IMG/VR virus record: IMGVR_UViG_3300025647_004352
Span: 1 to 25,598 of that record
Length of the DNA: 25,598 nt
Source: a virus
Strand: one strand, 5' to 3'
A model generated the notes under the pieces. The model had not been told where the DNA came from and did not search any database. It saw only the letters and a list, made by a program, of their open reading frames with translations. Position numbers and translations under genes: made by a program. This document shows, piece by piece, positions 1-6,371 of the stretch (within the stretch, counting starts at the first letter, position 1; every line of letters starts with the position of its first letter).

Positions 1-647
1 CATCCTACTTCGGTGAAGGAGGATGGTGTGACTCTTGGTATACGTCAATTCATCCTGAAAAAGGACAATATAACTTTAATGATATTAAAGAGGCTTATAT
101 TAAAAACCCTCATATCAAAGAAATGATGCTGACAGGAGGATCACCCACAATGCACCCAGCCTTAGTAAACGAATTGACACACTTTGCACATGAAAAAGGT
201 ATATTTATTACTATTGAAACTGAAGGCTCGCATTTCCTTGCAACTGATTATCCTATTAACTTGCTCTCGATTTCCCCTAAGTTCTCAAATTCAGTTCCTG
301 TTGTTGGAGTGGAAACACCTCAAGGGGGGATCACGGACGAAAGAATGGTAAAACAACATAATAAGCTTAGACTTAACTATGAAGCAATAGCTAACTCAAT
401 TGCTTATCATTCTGATTATCACCTGAAGCCAGTACTTGATAAAGATCTGTCGATACTAGAGGAACTAGAAGGATTTGTAAAAATGTTAGATATACCAAAT
501 GAAAAAATCTGGTGCATGCCCGCAGGAGATGATATCCCTGCACTACTAGAAAGCTACGGTCCAGTAATGGATTTTGTAAGAGATAGAGGATGGAGATTTA
601 CAGGTCGTCCACATATAATAGGATTTGGTACAAAGAGAGAAGTTTGA
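1..647 (+). CDS. queE: 7-carboxy-7-deazaguanine synthase QueE (5' end cut off)
   Basis: The reading frame is open from the first bases of the window, so the start lies upstream and this is a partial gene. QueE is a radical SAM enzyme that converts 6-carboxytetrahydropterin (from FolE and QueD) to 7-carboxy-7-deazaguanine, the precursor of preQ0. Visible QueE features are WCDSWYTS near the cut end (probably the last Cys of the cluster motif), MLTGGSPTMHP (SAM-binding GGE-like motif with Ser for Glu), IETEGS, the SPK motif in LLSISPKFSN, and a C-terminal WRFTGRPHIIGFG segment matching the family's W-F-T-R-H-G-G ending. The first two cluster cysteines cannot be checked. folE, a dpdA-like gene and queF lie within 8 kb, which supports a 7-deazaguanine role. 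Function is quite sure; cellular or phage DNA use is inference. Confidence 0.88.
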   Translation, partial: SYFGEGGWCDSWYTSIHPEKGQYNFNDIKEAYIKNPHIKEMMLTGGSPTMHPALVNELTHFAHEKGIFITIETEGSHFLATDYPINLLSISPKFSNSVPVVGVETPQGGITDERMVKQHNKLRLNYEAIANSIAYHSDYHLKPVLDKDLSILEELEGFVKMLDIPNEKIWCMPAGDDIPALLESYGPVMDFVRDRGWRFTGRPHIIGFGTKREV

Positions 648-657
648 TTCCCAAAAC

Positions 658-684
658 GACTCCTATTTATATTAAATGGGAGTC
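658..684 (+). promoter_or_regulatory. Hairpin enclosing a promoter-like element and a ribosome binding site
   Basis: GACTCC (658-663) is perfectly complementary to GGAGTC (679-684). The loop contains TATTTATATTAAAT (664-677), one of the promoter-like elements of this window. The 3' arm holds GGGAG, a rare Shine-Dalgarno-like sequence placed just ahead of the ATG at 688. A read-through transcript would hide the ribosome site in the stem. A transcript started from the element inside would lack the 5' arm and leave it free. This matches the known T4 I-TevI arrangement; the regulation here is inferred. Confidence 0.55.
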
Positions 685-687
685 AAT

Positions 688-1242
688 ATGAGAAAAGCAA
701 GTAATAGAAAAGAAATTATACCAGGAACAGTATTTGGAGAATGGACTGTATTAGAGCAATTTACAGGTAGAGATAGTAAGGAAAGACATATATCAATGCT
801 AAAAGTTAAATGTAGTTGCGGTACTGAAAAAATAATTAGAAAGAGCGGAGTAGTAGAAGGGAGGTCAAAAGCCTGTAAACCATGCTCTTCAAGAATCAAA
901 GCAACTAATCCAGGGTATGAAGAATTAGGAGGAGGTCAGATATGGTTTATTAAACATGGAGCAAAGAAAAGAAACTTAGATTATTCAATTACGGGAGAAT
1001 ACATGTGGAATCTTTTAAAAACTCAAGAGTTTAAATGCGCATTGACAGGAATTCCTCTTATAATAGAGAAAGTAAGATCTCCAAAAGTAACAGCATCCCT
1101 TGATAGAATTGATAGTAAAAAAGGGTATATTGAAGGAAATGTAAGATGGGTTCATAAAAGAGTCAATATTATGAGAATGAATATGTCTGATGAAGAATTA
1201 TTAGAATGGTGTAGATTAATAATAGGATATAATAAAAAATAA
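688..1242 (+). CDS. HNH homing-type endonuclease with N-terminal zinc-binding region
   Basis: The 184-residue protein has four cysteines in pairs (C42/C44, C63/C66) that look like a structural zinc site. They are followed by a C-terminal HNH-type nuclease core: CALTGIPL (117-124), SLDRID (137-142), GYIEGNVRWVHKRVN (146-160) and a final helix ending LLEWC. This order is typical of free-standing phage homing endonucleases, which cut allelic sites lacking the gene and spread by repair. I chose ATG 688 over the in-frame ATG 676. The latter lies inside the promoter-like element and hairpin loop, while 688 follows a GGGAG ribosome site. It sits between queE and a run of tiny genes, with no visible intron boundaries, so it is probably free-standing. 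Confidence 0.78.
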   Translation: MRKASNRKEIIPGTVFGEWTVLEQFTGRDSKERHISMLKVKCSCGTEKIIRKSGVVEGRSKACKPCSSRIKATNPGYEELGGGQIWFIKHGAKKRNLDYSITGEYMWNLLKTQEFKCALTGIPLIIEKVRSPKVTASLDRIDSKKGYIEGNVRWVHKRVNIMRMNMSDEELLEWCRLIIGYNKK

Positions 1243-1246
1243 AAAT

Positions 1247-1327
1247 ATGGAAAATCAAATTACAAAAGCTGAAGAGTACATGCCAGAAGCTTTTAGAGCA
1301 TGTATGTTAATGTTCGCAGCAAAATAA
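1247..1327 (+). CDS. Very small hypothetical protein (26 aa)
   Basis: ATG 1247 lies 4 bases after the HNH stop and reads MENQITKAEEYMPEAFRACM and six more residues to TAA at 1325. It has phage-like composition and fills an otherwise empty gap in a tightly packed region, but it is short and I recognise no family. It could equally be non-coding spacer. Confidence 0.35.
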   Translation: MENQITKAEEYMPEAFRACMLMFAAK

Positions 1328-1334
1328 AAGTATA

Positions 1335-1469
1335 GTGGATAAGCAAGAAGCCCTTTGTATATTAAGGGAAATAGAAGAGAATATCAATGTCTGTTGTGCC
1401 ATAACAATGGAACCGGATGAAGTACTAACCCTATGTGATAAATTAAAAAAGTATATAGAGAATGATTAA
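1335..1469 (+). CDS. Small hypothetical protein with GTG start (44 aa)
   Basis: A GTG-started frame reads VDKQEALCILREIEENINVC and on to IEND, ending 8 bases inside the next gene. The predicted protein is helical and acidic with amphipathic spacing (ILREIEENI, LCDKLKKYI). The start is 7 bases downstream of the previous small frame, and the short overlap with the gene at 1462 is the usual spacing here. No family is recognised. The non-ATG start makes it easy to overlook, and it lowers certainty. Confidence 0.5.
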   Translation: MDKQEALCILREIEENINVCCAITMEPDEVLTLCDKLKKYIEND

Positions 1470-1758
1470 TTTTAAAGAAATCTTAGAACACCTACCAAAG
1501 GACGAACACAGTAAGATAGTTACTGTAAACGGACATCCTGTATGGGATTATAAATCTGCTGGATTTGTAGTATACCTAATAGCAGAAGATCCCTGGCAAG
1601 GAGTCGAAGAGGAATATGTTACTGTAGAGGAACTAAAAAACTACTTAGTAGAAATAGGGATACCTTTCGAAAGTGCAGACTTTGCAACAGAAGCAGATAA
1701 AGAAAAACTAACAGTAGTTAGTTACGAAAATAATACAGTAACCTTTAATCATTTCTAA
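1462..1758 (+). CDS. Hypothetical protein (98 aa)
   Basis: A small acidic soluble protein with alternating strand and helix character, beginning MINFKEILEHLPKDEHSKIV. It has no signal peptide, membrane segment or cysteine motif, and I do not recognise its family. Its start overlaps the end of the preceding 44-aa frame by 8 bases and its stop is 4 bases before the next ATG. It is therefore probably co-transcribed with the small genes around it and the phosphoribosyltransferase at 1940. Coding is likely from length and codon use. Confidence 0.75.
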   Translation: MINFKEILEHLPKDEHSKIVTVNGHPVWDYKSAGFVVYLIAEDPWQGVEEEYVTVEELKNYLVEIGIPFESADFATEADKEKLTVVSYENNTVTFNHF

Positions 1759-1762
1759 TAAT

Positions 1763-1936
1763 ATGAACGAAAGAGAATTTGTAGAATGGTTTCGAGGATT
1801 TACTGAGGGAGTACACCATTACGGTATTAGTCCAAAGCAGTGGGATTACTTAAAGGAAAAGTTAAAAACAGTTACTAACACGAACAGTTCACATTCCTAC
1901 AATTTTACGGAGGACTGGGTAACAAATATAGCATAA
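1763..1936 (+). CDS. Small conserved phage-type protein (57 aa)
   Basis: The frame reads MNEREFVEWFRGFTEGVHHY, then GISPKQWDYLKEKLKTV, and stops at TAA 1934. The pattern of an acidic start, F-x-x-W-F-x-G-F and then S-x-x-Q-W-x-x-L-x-x-K-L resembles small uncharacterised proteins common in large tailed phages. The likeness is from memory, and no biochemical role can be given. It lies 4 bases after the previous stop and 3 bases before the phosphoribosyltransferase start, so it fits the operon exactly. Confidence 0.68.
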   Translation: MNEREFVEWFRGFTEGVHHYGISPKQWDYLKEKLKTVTNTNSSHSYNFTEDWVTNIA

Positions 1937-1939
1937 GTT

Positions 1940-2356
1940 ATGGCAGAAAAAATTAGATATAGTTGGCAGTGGGTAGATCAACAACTCAACACCATAGGAG
2001 ATAAATTGGAAGCAATCCAAAAACCTAAATTTGTTACAGGAGTTCCTAGAGGTGGACTTATCCCCGCTGTACTCCTCTCTCATAAATTCAATATACCTTA
2101 TATAGGACTTGAAGCAGCTAAGACACTTCCAGGAGAACTAAAAAAAAAGATACTCGTACTAGATGACATTTCAGACTCAGGGAATACTTTAAAGCAGATT
2201 GAACGGCATAGTTTTATAACTGCAACCCTAGCAATGAGAAGATCTACCACATACGTACCAGAATACGTAGGAGAGATGATATTAGATGATCGGTGGCTAG
2301 TGTTTCCTTGGGAAGATATTAGCTCAAAATCAATACAAGACTATCTTGTAAAGTAG
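1940..2356 (+). CDS. Phosphoribosyltransferase (PRTase type I fold)
   Basis: The 138-aa protein carries the PRPP-binding signature ILVLDDISDSGNT (71-83) and the upstream GVPRGGLIPA loop (34-43) typical of purine and xanthine-guanine phosphoribosyltransferases. It ends in DRWLVFPWED, a pattern seen in Gpt-like short PRTases. Such enzymes join a purine base to PRPP to form the nucleotide. In this setting it could salvage guanine or hypoxanthine, or even activate a 7-deazapurine base, but the base specificity cannot be read. The start codon is directly preceded by AAGTT, the window's typical start context. It is followed by a promoter-like element and folE. Confidence 0.85.
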   Translation: MAEKIRYSWQWVDQQLNTIGDKLEAIQKPKFVTGVPRGGLIPAVLLSHKFNIPYIGLEAAKTLPGELKKKILVLDDISDSGNTLKQIERHSFITATLAMRRSTTYVPEYVGEMILDDRWLVFPWEDISSKSIQDYLVK

Positions 2357-2368
2357 AACTATTTTTCA

Positions 2369-2393
2369 TATATTAAAGTATAAAAGCAGTTAT
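2369..2393 (+). promoter_or_regulatory. Promoter-like element before folE
   Basis: TATATT (2369-2374), AAAG, then TATAAAAG and AGTTAT lie in the 41-base gap before folE. The arrangement matches other gap elements in this window (at 3789, 4640, 8941). It is a motif by similarity only; no transcription start is known. Confidence 0.5.
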
Positions 2394-2397
2394 TCAA

Positions 2398-3105
2398 ATG
2401 GCAAAAAAATTTATAGAAGGAACCGAATTGGTTCAAGCAGGGTTCGCAAACGGGATCTCAACGCAATTAGCAGCAGCACAGAGCTCTTTAGGAGTTGCAG
2501 CAACACTGACCGAAAAAGATAAAGAGAAAATCGTAGATGAAGCAGCAACCCACTTTGGAAGATTTCTAACAGCACTAGGATGTGATTGGGAAAATGATCC
2601 AAACTCCAACAACACCCCTATGAGAGTAGCAAAATCGTATATGGAAAAATGGCAGGGCAGGTACGAACCATTACCTCCTATGACCGGGTTTCCTTCAGAT
2701 GGATACGATGGCCTTGTTGTAGAATCTAATATTCCACTTACTTCAATGTGTTCGCATCATCATGAAACAATTCAAGGATTCGTTACTATTGCATATGTGC
2801 CTACTCTTGAGGGAAAGGTAATAGGACTGAGTAAGTTGAATAGAATAGTGGAACACTTCGGAAGAAGAGGACAAATTCAAGAGCAATTAACTGTAGCAAT
2901 TCATAACGCAGTGGATAAGGTCTGTGAAAAAAATCAAGGTATAGCAGTTTCTATAGACGCAACACACAGCTGTGTAAGTTGTAGAGGAGTTAAACATTCC
3001 GGAGCATCTATGCAAACAACAAAACTCTCAGGATGTTTTATGAAAGAGGACTCTGCTAGATCGGAGTTTATGATGCATGTTAGTGATGCTGTGAAAAAAA
3101 GATAG
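2398..3105 (+). CDS. folE: GTP cyclohydrolase I (type IA)
   Basis: FolE converts GTP to 7,8-dihydroneopterin triphosphate, the first step of both folate and 7-deazaguanine synthesis. The 235-aa protein has the full C-terminal catalytic domain. C118-x2-H121 in TSMCSHHHE and C192 in ATHSCVSCRGV match the zinc ligands C110, H113 and C181 of the E. coli enzyme. VIGLSKLNRIVEHFGRRGQIQ (about 141-161) is the family core. Residues 1-40 form an Ala/Gln-rich N-terminal extension without clear homology. Together with queE, the dpdA-like gene and queF in the same window, it most likely feeds preQ0/preQ1 production and not folate. A promoter-like element precedes it. Confidence 0.95.
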   Translation: MAKKFIEGTELVQAGFANGISTQLAAAQSSLGVAATLTEKDKEKIVDEAATHFGRFLTALGCDWENDPNSNNTPMRVAKSYMEKWQGRYEPLPPMTGFPSDGYDGLVVESNIPLTSMCSHHHETIQGFVTIAYVPTLEGKVIGLSKLNRIVEHFGRRGQIQEQLTVAIHNAVDKVCEKNQGIAVSIDATHSCVSCRGVKHSGASMQTTKLSGCFMKEDSARSEFMMHVSDAVKKR

Positions 3106-3118
3106 AATTAGCAAGCAT

Positions 3119-3550
3119 ATGCCGTCATTAGAATATAGACCCTGGGGTTCATACGAAGTATTACACGATACTTCAGAAGCTAAAATTAAGATTATAGAAG
3201 TTGATCCTAGAAATAGACTATCATACCAGTACCACACAAAACGTCAAGAACAGTGGACTGTTATATACGGTGAACTAACTATTATTCTTGATGATGAGAA
3301 AGTATTTAGAAAGGCAGGAGAATCTATTAAAATACCATTAGGAGCTAAACATAGAGCTTGGAATGAAACAGATAAACCAGTTAGGTTTATAGAAGTACAG
3401 ACTGGAACCTATTTTGGTGAAGACGATATTGTACGGTTAGAAGATGATTATAATAGAGCAGACGAAAATCCATTTTTTCATTTAGAAGATGGTAATTACA
3501 TAGGAGGTTTAACAATGCCTAAAGAGAATACTAATAAACTAAACAAATAA
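3119..3550 (+). CDS. Mannose-6-phosphate isomerase type II-like cupin
   Basis: A single cupin domain of 143 aa resembles the C-terminal domain of bifunctional mannose-1-phosphate guanylyltransferase/mannose-6-phosphate isomerases. It opens with RPWGSYEVL, has RLSYQYHTKRQEQWTV for the first metal-binding stretch, IPLGAKHRAWN for the last metal His, and the family's IEVQTGTYFGEDDIVRLEDD segment. The expected Glu/His pair around Q-E-Q-W is partly replaced by Gln, so catalytic competence is not assured. A role in nucleotide-sugar supply fits the three glycosyltransferases and the sugar dehydratase further on. It may instead act as a small sugar-binding or epimerising cupin. It lies 13 bases after folE. 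Confidence 0.85.
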   Translation: MPSLEYRPWGSYEVLHDTSEAKIKIIEVDPRNRLSYQYHTKRQEQWTVIYGELTIILDDEKVFRKAGESIKIPLGAKHRAWNETDKPVRFIEVQTGTYFGEDDIVRLEDDYNRADENPFFHLEDGNYIGGLTMPKENTNKLNK

Positions 3551-3554
3551 AGAT

Positions 3555-3758
3555 ATGACAAACTATTGGCAAGTAACTGCCCAATTCGAAAGAGAAAACG
3601 ATAGAGGAAGGGTACAGAAAGTAAAAGAAATATATCTAGTAGATGCAATGACAGGCACAGAAGCAGAAGCTAAGACATATAAAATGTTAGAACAGTTGAG
3701 TGAAACCAACTTTAAAATTGTAAGTCTTGCAGAATCAAGAATTATAAAAGTAATTTAA
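3555..3758 (+). CDS. DUF4494-like small protein
   Basis: The 67-residue protein reads W-x-V-T-A-x-F near the start, then KVKEIYLVDAMTGTEAEAKT, and ends in a short basic beta stretch. The order Trp start, K-V-x-E-x-Y-L-V-D-A, T-E-A-E-A is the signature I associate with DUF4494, a family of Bacteroidota and their phages. No activity is known. It is the last gene before a clear terminator, so it closes the block that starts with the promoter-like element before folE. The family likeness is one of the better host clues in the window. Confidence 0.8.
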   Translation: MTNYWQVTAQFERENDRGRVQKVKEIYLVDAMTGTEAEAKTYKMLEQLSETNFKIVSLAESRIIKVI

Positions 3759-3767
3759 GAACTACTT

Positions 3768-3786
3768 GGACCTACGGGTCCTTTTT
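3768..3786 (+). terminator. Rho-independent terminator
   Basis: GGACC (3768-3772), TACG tetraloop and GGTCC (3777-3781) form a perfect 5-bp stem followed directly by TTTTT. It ends the folE-cupin-DUF4494 block and is followed within 3 bases by the next promoter-like element. Confidence 0.85.
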
Positions 3787-3788
3787 CG

Positions 3789-3808
3789 TATATTATTATA
3801 AAATAAAA
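3789..3808 (+). promoter_or_regulatory. Promoter-like element before the MazG-like gene
   Basis: TATATT, ATTA, TAAAATAAAA lies between the terminator at 3768 and the ATG at 3812. The position right after a terminator is the best argument that this recurrent motif starts transcription. Confidence 0.6.
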
Positions 3809-3811
3809 TAC

Positions 3812-4456
3812 ATGGCAACAAAAAGTATGAGAGGGGAATCTCTCGAAAGAAAAATAGGAGGGCTAGTAGGTAGAGTAAAACAGAATATGAGCTTTATCAC
3901 TCCTGAAGATATCAAGATCTTAGAATACTTAGCTACTAAGGGAGATTATCCTGAATATGAAATTAAAGTAGTGAAGAAAGGGTACGTACCTTTTGTAGAT
4001 GAAGTAGAAACGTTTAATACAACATTTGGAAAACCAAACAACTATGAACCTATCATTCCTGAAGAAAAAGAATGGAAATTTGTGTATGACTTTATCCTCG
4101 AAGAATTGGAAGAATATAAACAAGCTTGCGAACGAGGAGACATCGTGGAAGTTTTGGACGCTCTTTGCGATATTACTTATGTTTCCCTTGGGAACGGTGC
4201 TATGTTACATGGCCTTAAGGATAAGATATGGCCGGCCTATCAAGAAGTACAAGCAAGCAATATGTCGAAAGCTTGTAAAACTGAGGAAGAAGCCGTACTT
4301 ACCGTCAGCAAGAGAAGTGAGGAACAAGGTGAAGCCTGTCATTATGAGAAACTTGAGAATAGACTCTATATTGTCTACCGATCGAGAGATAAAAAAGTAA
4401 TGAAATCAATAAATTACTTTAGACCTAATTTAAAACAGTTTTTCAATGCCAATTAA
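3812..4456 (+). CDS. MazG/HisE-like nucleotide pyrophosphohydrolase
   Basis: The protein (214 aa) contains an all-alpha NTP pyrophosphohydrolase core. FILEELEEY (about 94-102) supplies the E-x2-E metal motif and EVLDALCDITYVSLG (113-127) the paired E-x2-D helix. The downstream AYQEVQASNMSKACKTEEEA resembles HisE/MazG-like proteins of Bacteroidota. Family members cleave NTPs to NMP and PPi, so phage copies may tune nucleotide pools or ppGpp. Substrate is unknown, but a role in sanitising or preparing purine nucleotides is plausible next to the 7-deazaguanine genes. The C-terminal half, with an RSRDKKVMKSINYFRPNLKQ stretch, seems characteristic of this longer subfamily. A +3 shadow frame at 4026-4400 is not a gene. 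Confidence 0.82.
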   Translation: MATKSMRGESLERKIGGLVGRVKQNMSFITPEDIKILEYLATKGDYPEYEIKVVKKGYVPFVDEVETFNTTFGKPNNYEPIIPEEKEWKFVYDFILEELEEYKQACERGDIVEVLDALCDITYVSLGNGAMLHGLKDKIWPAYQEVQASNMSKACKTEEEAVLTVSKRSEEQGEACHYEKLENRLYIVYRSRDKKVMKSINYFRPNLKQFFNAN

Positions 4457-4634
4457 CATAGAAGCTCACAAAGTATATGTAGACTCCCTAAAGATGGAGA
4501 TGGTTCCTTATTCAATAGTACTCCAAGCCTTAAATGAAGTAAACGATATAGATACAGAAAAATATACTAAAGAATTAGATAGTGCTTTAGCGGAATTTCA
4601 TAAAGCATTAAAGAGTATCAAAGTAGATAATTGA
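4446..4634 (+). CDS. Small hypothetical protein (62 aa)
   Basis: The frame overlaps the 3' end of the MazG-like gene by 11 bases and encodes an acidic helical peptide (MPINIEAHKVYVDSLKMEMV, then a long helix ending KALKSIKVDN). There is no membrane segment or known motif. The overlap suggests translational coupling with the MazG-like protein. Coding is plausible from composition, and function is unknown. Confidence 0.65.
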   Translation: MPINIEAHKVYVDSLKMEMVPYSIVLQALNEVNDIDTEKYTKELDSALAEFHKALKSIKVDN

Positions 4635-4639
4635 AATAG

Positions 4640-4665
4640 TATATTAGAATATAAATTAAAATAGT
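4640..4665 (+). promoter_or_regulatory. Promoter-like element before the dpdA-like gene
   Basis: TATATT, AGAA, TATAAATTAAAA, then TAGTT immediately before the ATG at 4667. It is a full match to the shared gap motif plus the AGTTATG start context. Confidence 0.55.
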
Positions 4666-4666
4666 T

Positions 4667-5464
4667 ATGGCAATACGCATAGCCCATGAGGCACCAAAAA
4701 GCATTTTCCAAGAAGTAAATGAACTTACCTCGTACAGTTACGCTCTCGTACATTTATTTGAAGAAGATAAAGAATACCTTAGTCAATTTAAAGAAGTAAT
4801 AAGAAAAGGGAGAGAGGTTATTTTAGATAATTCAATTTTTGAATTAGAAGAAGCTTTTGATGCAGATAGATTTGTCTACTGGGTTAAAGAAATAAGACCT
4901 ACTTGGTATATAGTACCTGATGCTTTAGAAGATGCAGAAAAAACTATGTTTCAAATGGGAGAATGGAATGCTAATTATACTAATATCCCCGGTAAAAAGA
5001 TAGGAGTAGTTCAAGGTAAAACTTACCAGGAGATAAAGAAATGTTATGAGTTTATGGATAAACATTCAGGAGCTGATATGATTGCTATTTCTTTTGATTA
5101 TTCGTATTATACTAAATCAGTCCCCCACCCTAACAAATACGTTAGTTGGTGCCTTGGACGTGTTAAGCTACTGGGAGACTTAATGAGAGACGGTATTATC
5201 AATAAAGATAAGCCTCATCACTTATTAGGAAGTTCACTATACTGGGAAGGTCAGTTTTATAAGCATTCTAATTATAGCTGGATATATTCGATGGATACTT
5301 CAAATCCTGTAGTATTTGGAATTAAAGATAGAGAGTACGGAGGATTAACATGGGATAAACCAAGAGAAAAAGTATTTACATTAATTAATCAGGAACTAAC
5401 TGATAGCCAACTACAAAAGGTTATTAGTAATATAAAGCAATTTAAAAAAGCCTGGAATGGCTAG
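4667..5464 (+). CDS. dpdA: DpdA/TGT-like 7-deazaguanine transglycosylase
   Basis: The 265-aa protein looks like the phage branch of the tRNA-guanine transglycosylase superfamily, which exchanges guanine in DNA for a 7-deazaguanine base. Landmarks in TGT order are ILDNSIFE (52-59, with D54), YIVPDALED (81-89), IGVVQGKTYQE (112-122), MIAISFDYS (138-146) and SMDTSNPVVFG (208-218). D210 is placed like the nucleophilic Asp of TGT. It is shorter than bacterial Tgt (about 375 aa) and lacks that family's Cys-rich zinc site, as expected for phage DpdA-type proteins. folE, queE and queF nearby support a DNA or tRNA 7-deazaguanine role. Assignment is by motif memory, without a search. Confidence 0.75.
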   Translation: MAIRIAHEAPKSIFQEVNELTSYSYALVHLFEEDKEYLSQFKEVIRKGREVILDNSIFELEEAFDADRFVYWVKEIRPTWYIVPDALEDAEKTMFQMGEWNANYTNIPGKKIGVVQGKTYQEIKKCYEFMDKHSGADMIAISFDYSYYTKSVPHPNKYVSWCLGRVKLLGDLMRDGIINKDKPHHLLGSSLYWEGQFYKHSNYSWIYSMDTSNPVVFGIKDREYGGLTWDKPREKVFTLINQELTDSQLQKVISNIKQFKKAWNG

Positions 5465-5505
5465 TTTAGAATAGATAATTAGAGTAATTTAAGAAAAGAC
5501 AATAA

Positions 5506-5676
5506 ATGGTAAAGAGTAAAAAATATAAAGCAGGTCAAATTCTAGAATTTAACTTTGCTGGATCAGTACACCAAGGAGAAGTCACATCAGTCGATAGTGA
5601 TGGAAAAGTTAAGTTATTTGATGGAAAATACAAATATGTAGTACAATCTGAAAAAATAATAAAAGTTATAAAATAA
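5506..5676 (+). CDS. Small beta-rich hypothetical protein (56 aa)
   Basis: The frame reads MVKSKKYKAGQILEFNFAGS, then VHQGEVTSVDSDGKVKLFDG, and ends YVVQSEKIIKVIK. The alternation of short strands with Gly/Asp turns suggests an SH3-like or KOW-like barrel, a pattern seen in small uncharacterised phage proteins. It lies 41 bases after the dpdA-like gene. The segment directly downstream (5681-5756) can fold strongly. No function can be given. Confidence 0.68.
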   Translation: MVKSKKYKAGQILEFNFAGSVHQGEVTSVDSDGKVKLFDGKYKYVVQSEKIIKVIK

Positions 5677-5680
5677 AAAA

Positions 5681-5756
5681 GGTATACTTAACTGTATCTC
5701 ATAAGTAAGCATAGTAGTAGCTTAATACAGAGCGGTAGAGGTCCGTATATACTACC
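5681..5756 (+). ncRNA. Candidate structured RNA element between two genes
   Basis: The 108-base gap before the formyltransferase gene can fold into several nested stems. CTGTAT (5692-5697) pairs with ATACAG (5725-5730). Directly inside, TAAGC (5706-5710) pairs with GCTTA (5720-5724). GGTAG (5734-5738) pairs with CTACC (5752-5756). Alternatively GGTATA (5681-5686) can close the whole with TATACT (5748-5753). It has some tRNA-like words but no proper T arm. A leader structure controlling the formyltransferase gene, or a small RNA, is possible. The fold is by eye only. Confidence 0.35.
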
Positions 5757-5784
5757 AGAGATAATTTAAATAAAAAAAATAAAA

Positions 5785-6330
5785 ATGAGTAAAAATCCAA
5801 GATGTTGGATAGTTTTTTTTTCACAAACTGGAAGTGAAATAGTAGACTTAGCTAAAGAATTAGGAAAATGGCCAGATATTATAATTACTAATAAAAGGCC
5901 GGATAATTTAAGAAAAATTCATCCCGAATTAGAAAACAAAGTAACTTTTGTTGAAAATAAACCTTCCCAAGAAGAACTAACAGCAATACTATCTCAGTAT
6001 AATAATCCATTAATTACCTTACACGGGTGGTTAAGAGTTATACCTCCAGCAATATGTGAGAAATACAGAATATATAATGGACACCCGGGATTAATTACAG
6101 AATACGACCACTTAAAAGGAAAAGATCCCCAAATAAGAGCTTTTAGAGAAAAATTACCGATTATGGGATGTGTTATACATAGAGTAGTAGCAGGAGTTGA
6201 TCAAGGAGAAGTAATAGCACAAGAAAGGTTCAATGCTTTTAATATTACAGAAGAAGAAATGTGGGAGGCAACCAGAGACAGGTCTCTATACCTATGGACT
6301 CAGTTTTTTATAAAAACAATTGGATATTAG
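5785..6330 (+). CDS. PurN-like formyltransferase
   Basis: The 181-aa protein is a single formyltransferase domain of the PurN/Fmt fold, which moves a formyl group from 10-formyl-tetrahydrofolate to an amine. The catalytic triad of PurN (Asn, His, Asp) is present: NGHPG (98-102, N98 and H100) and D139 in VIHRVVAGVDQGEVIAQERF (130-149). LHGWLRVIPP (79-88) is the family strand before the active site. The N-terminal nucleotide-like loop is short and the C-terminal Fmt domain is absent. Substrate is unknown. Glycinamide ribonucleotide (purine synthesis) is the textbook one. Next to dpdA- and queF-like genes, the aminomethyl group of preQ1 or its DNA nucleoside is an attractive alternative. Confidence 0.85.
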   Translation: MSKNPRCWIVFFSQTGSEIVDLAKELGKWPDIIITNKRPDNLRKIHPELENKVTFVENKPSQEELTAILSQYNNPLITLHGWLRVIPPAICEKYRIYNGHPGLITEYDHLKGKDPQIRAFREKLPIMGCVIHRVVAGVDQGEVIAQERFNAFNITEEEMWEATRDRSLYLWTQFFIKTIGY

Positions 6331-6342
6331 AAGAAATCTTCG

Positions 6343-6370
6343 TATCTTAATAGAAATAAAAAAAAGAAGT
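6343..6370 (+). promoter_or_regulatory. Promoter-like element before the P-loop gene
   Basis: TATCTT, AATA, GAAATAAAAA, then AGAAGTT immediately before the ATG at 6372. It is one mismatch from the other gap elements. A small GAAG/CTTC inverted repeat (6330-6341) lies just upstream. Confidence 0.45.
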
Positions 6371-6371
6371 T

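Noticed and set aside
4026-4400. Second long frame inside the MazG-like gene
   Set aside because: It lies wholly within a better-supported gene in another frame and its product (Lys/Arg-rich, no motif) looks like a shadow.
5681-5760. tRNA gene with a CTCATAA anticodon-like loop and a 3' CTACCA end
   Set aside because: The stem next to the CTCATAA loop does not form, there is no T arm with GTTCRA, and the D arm lacks the GG pair. It is kept only as a general structured element.
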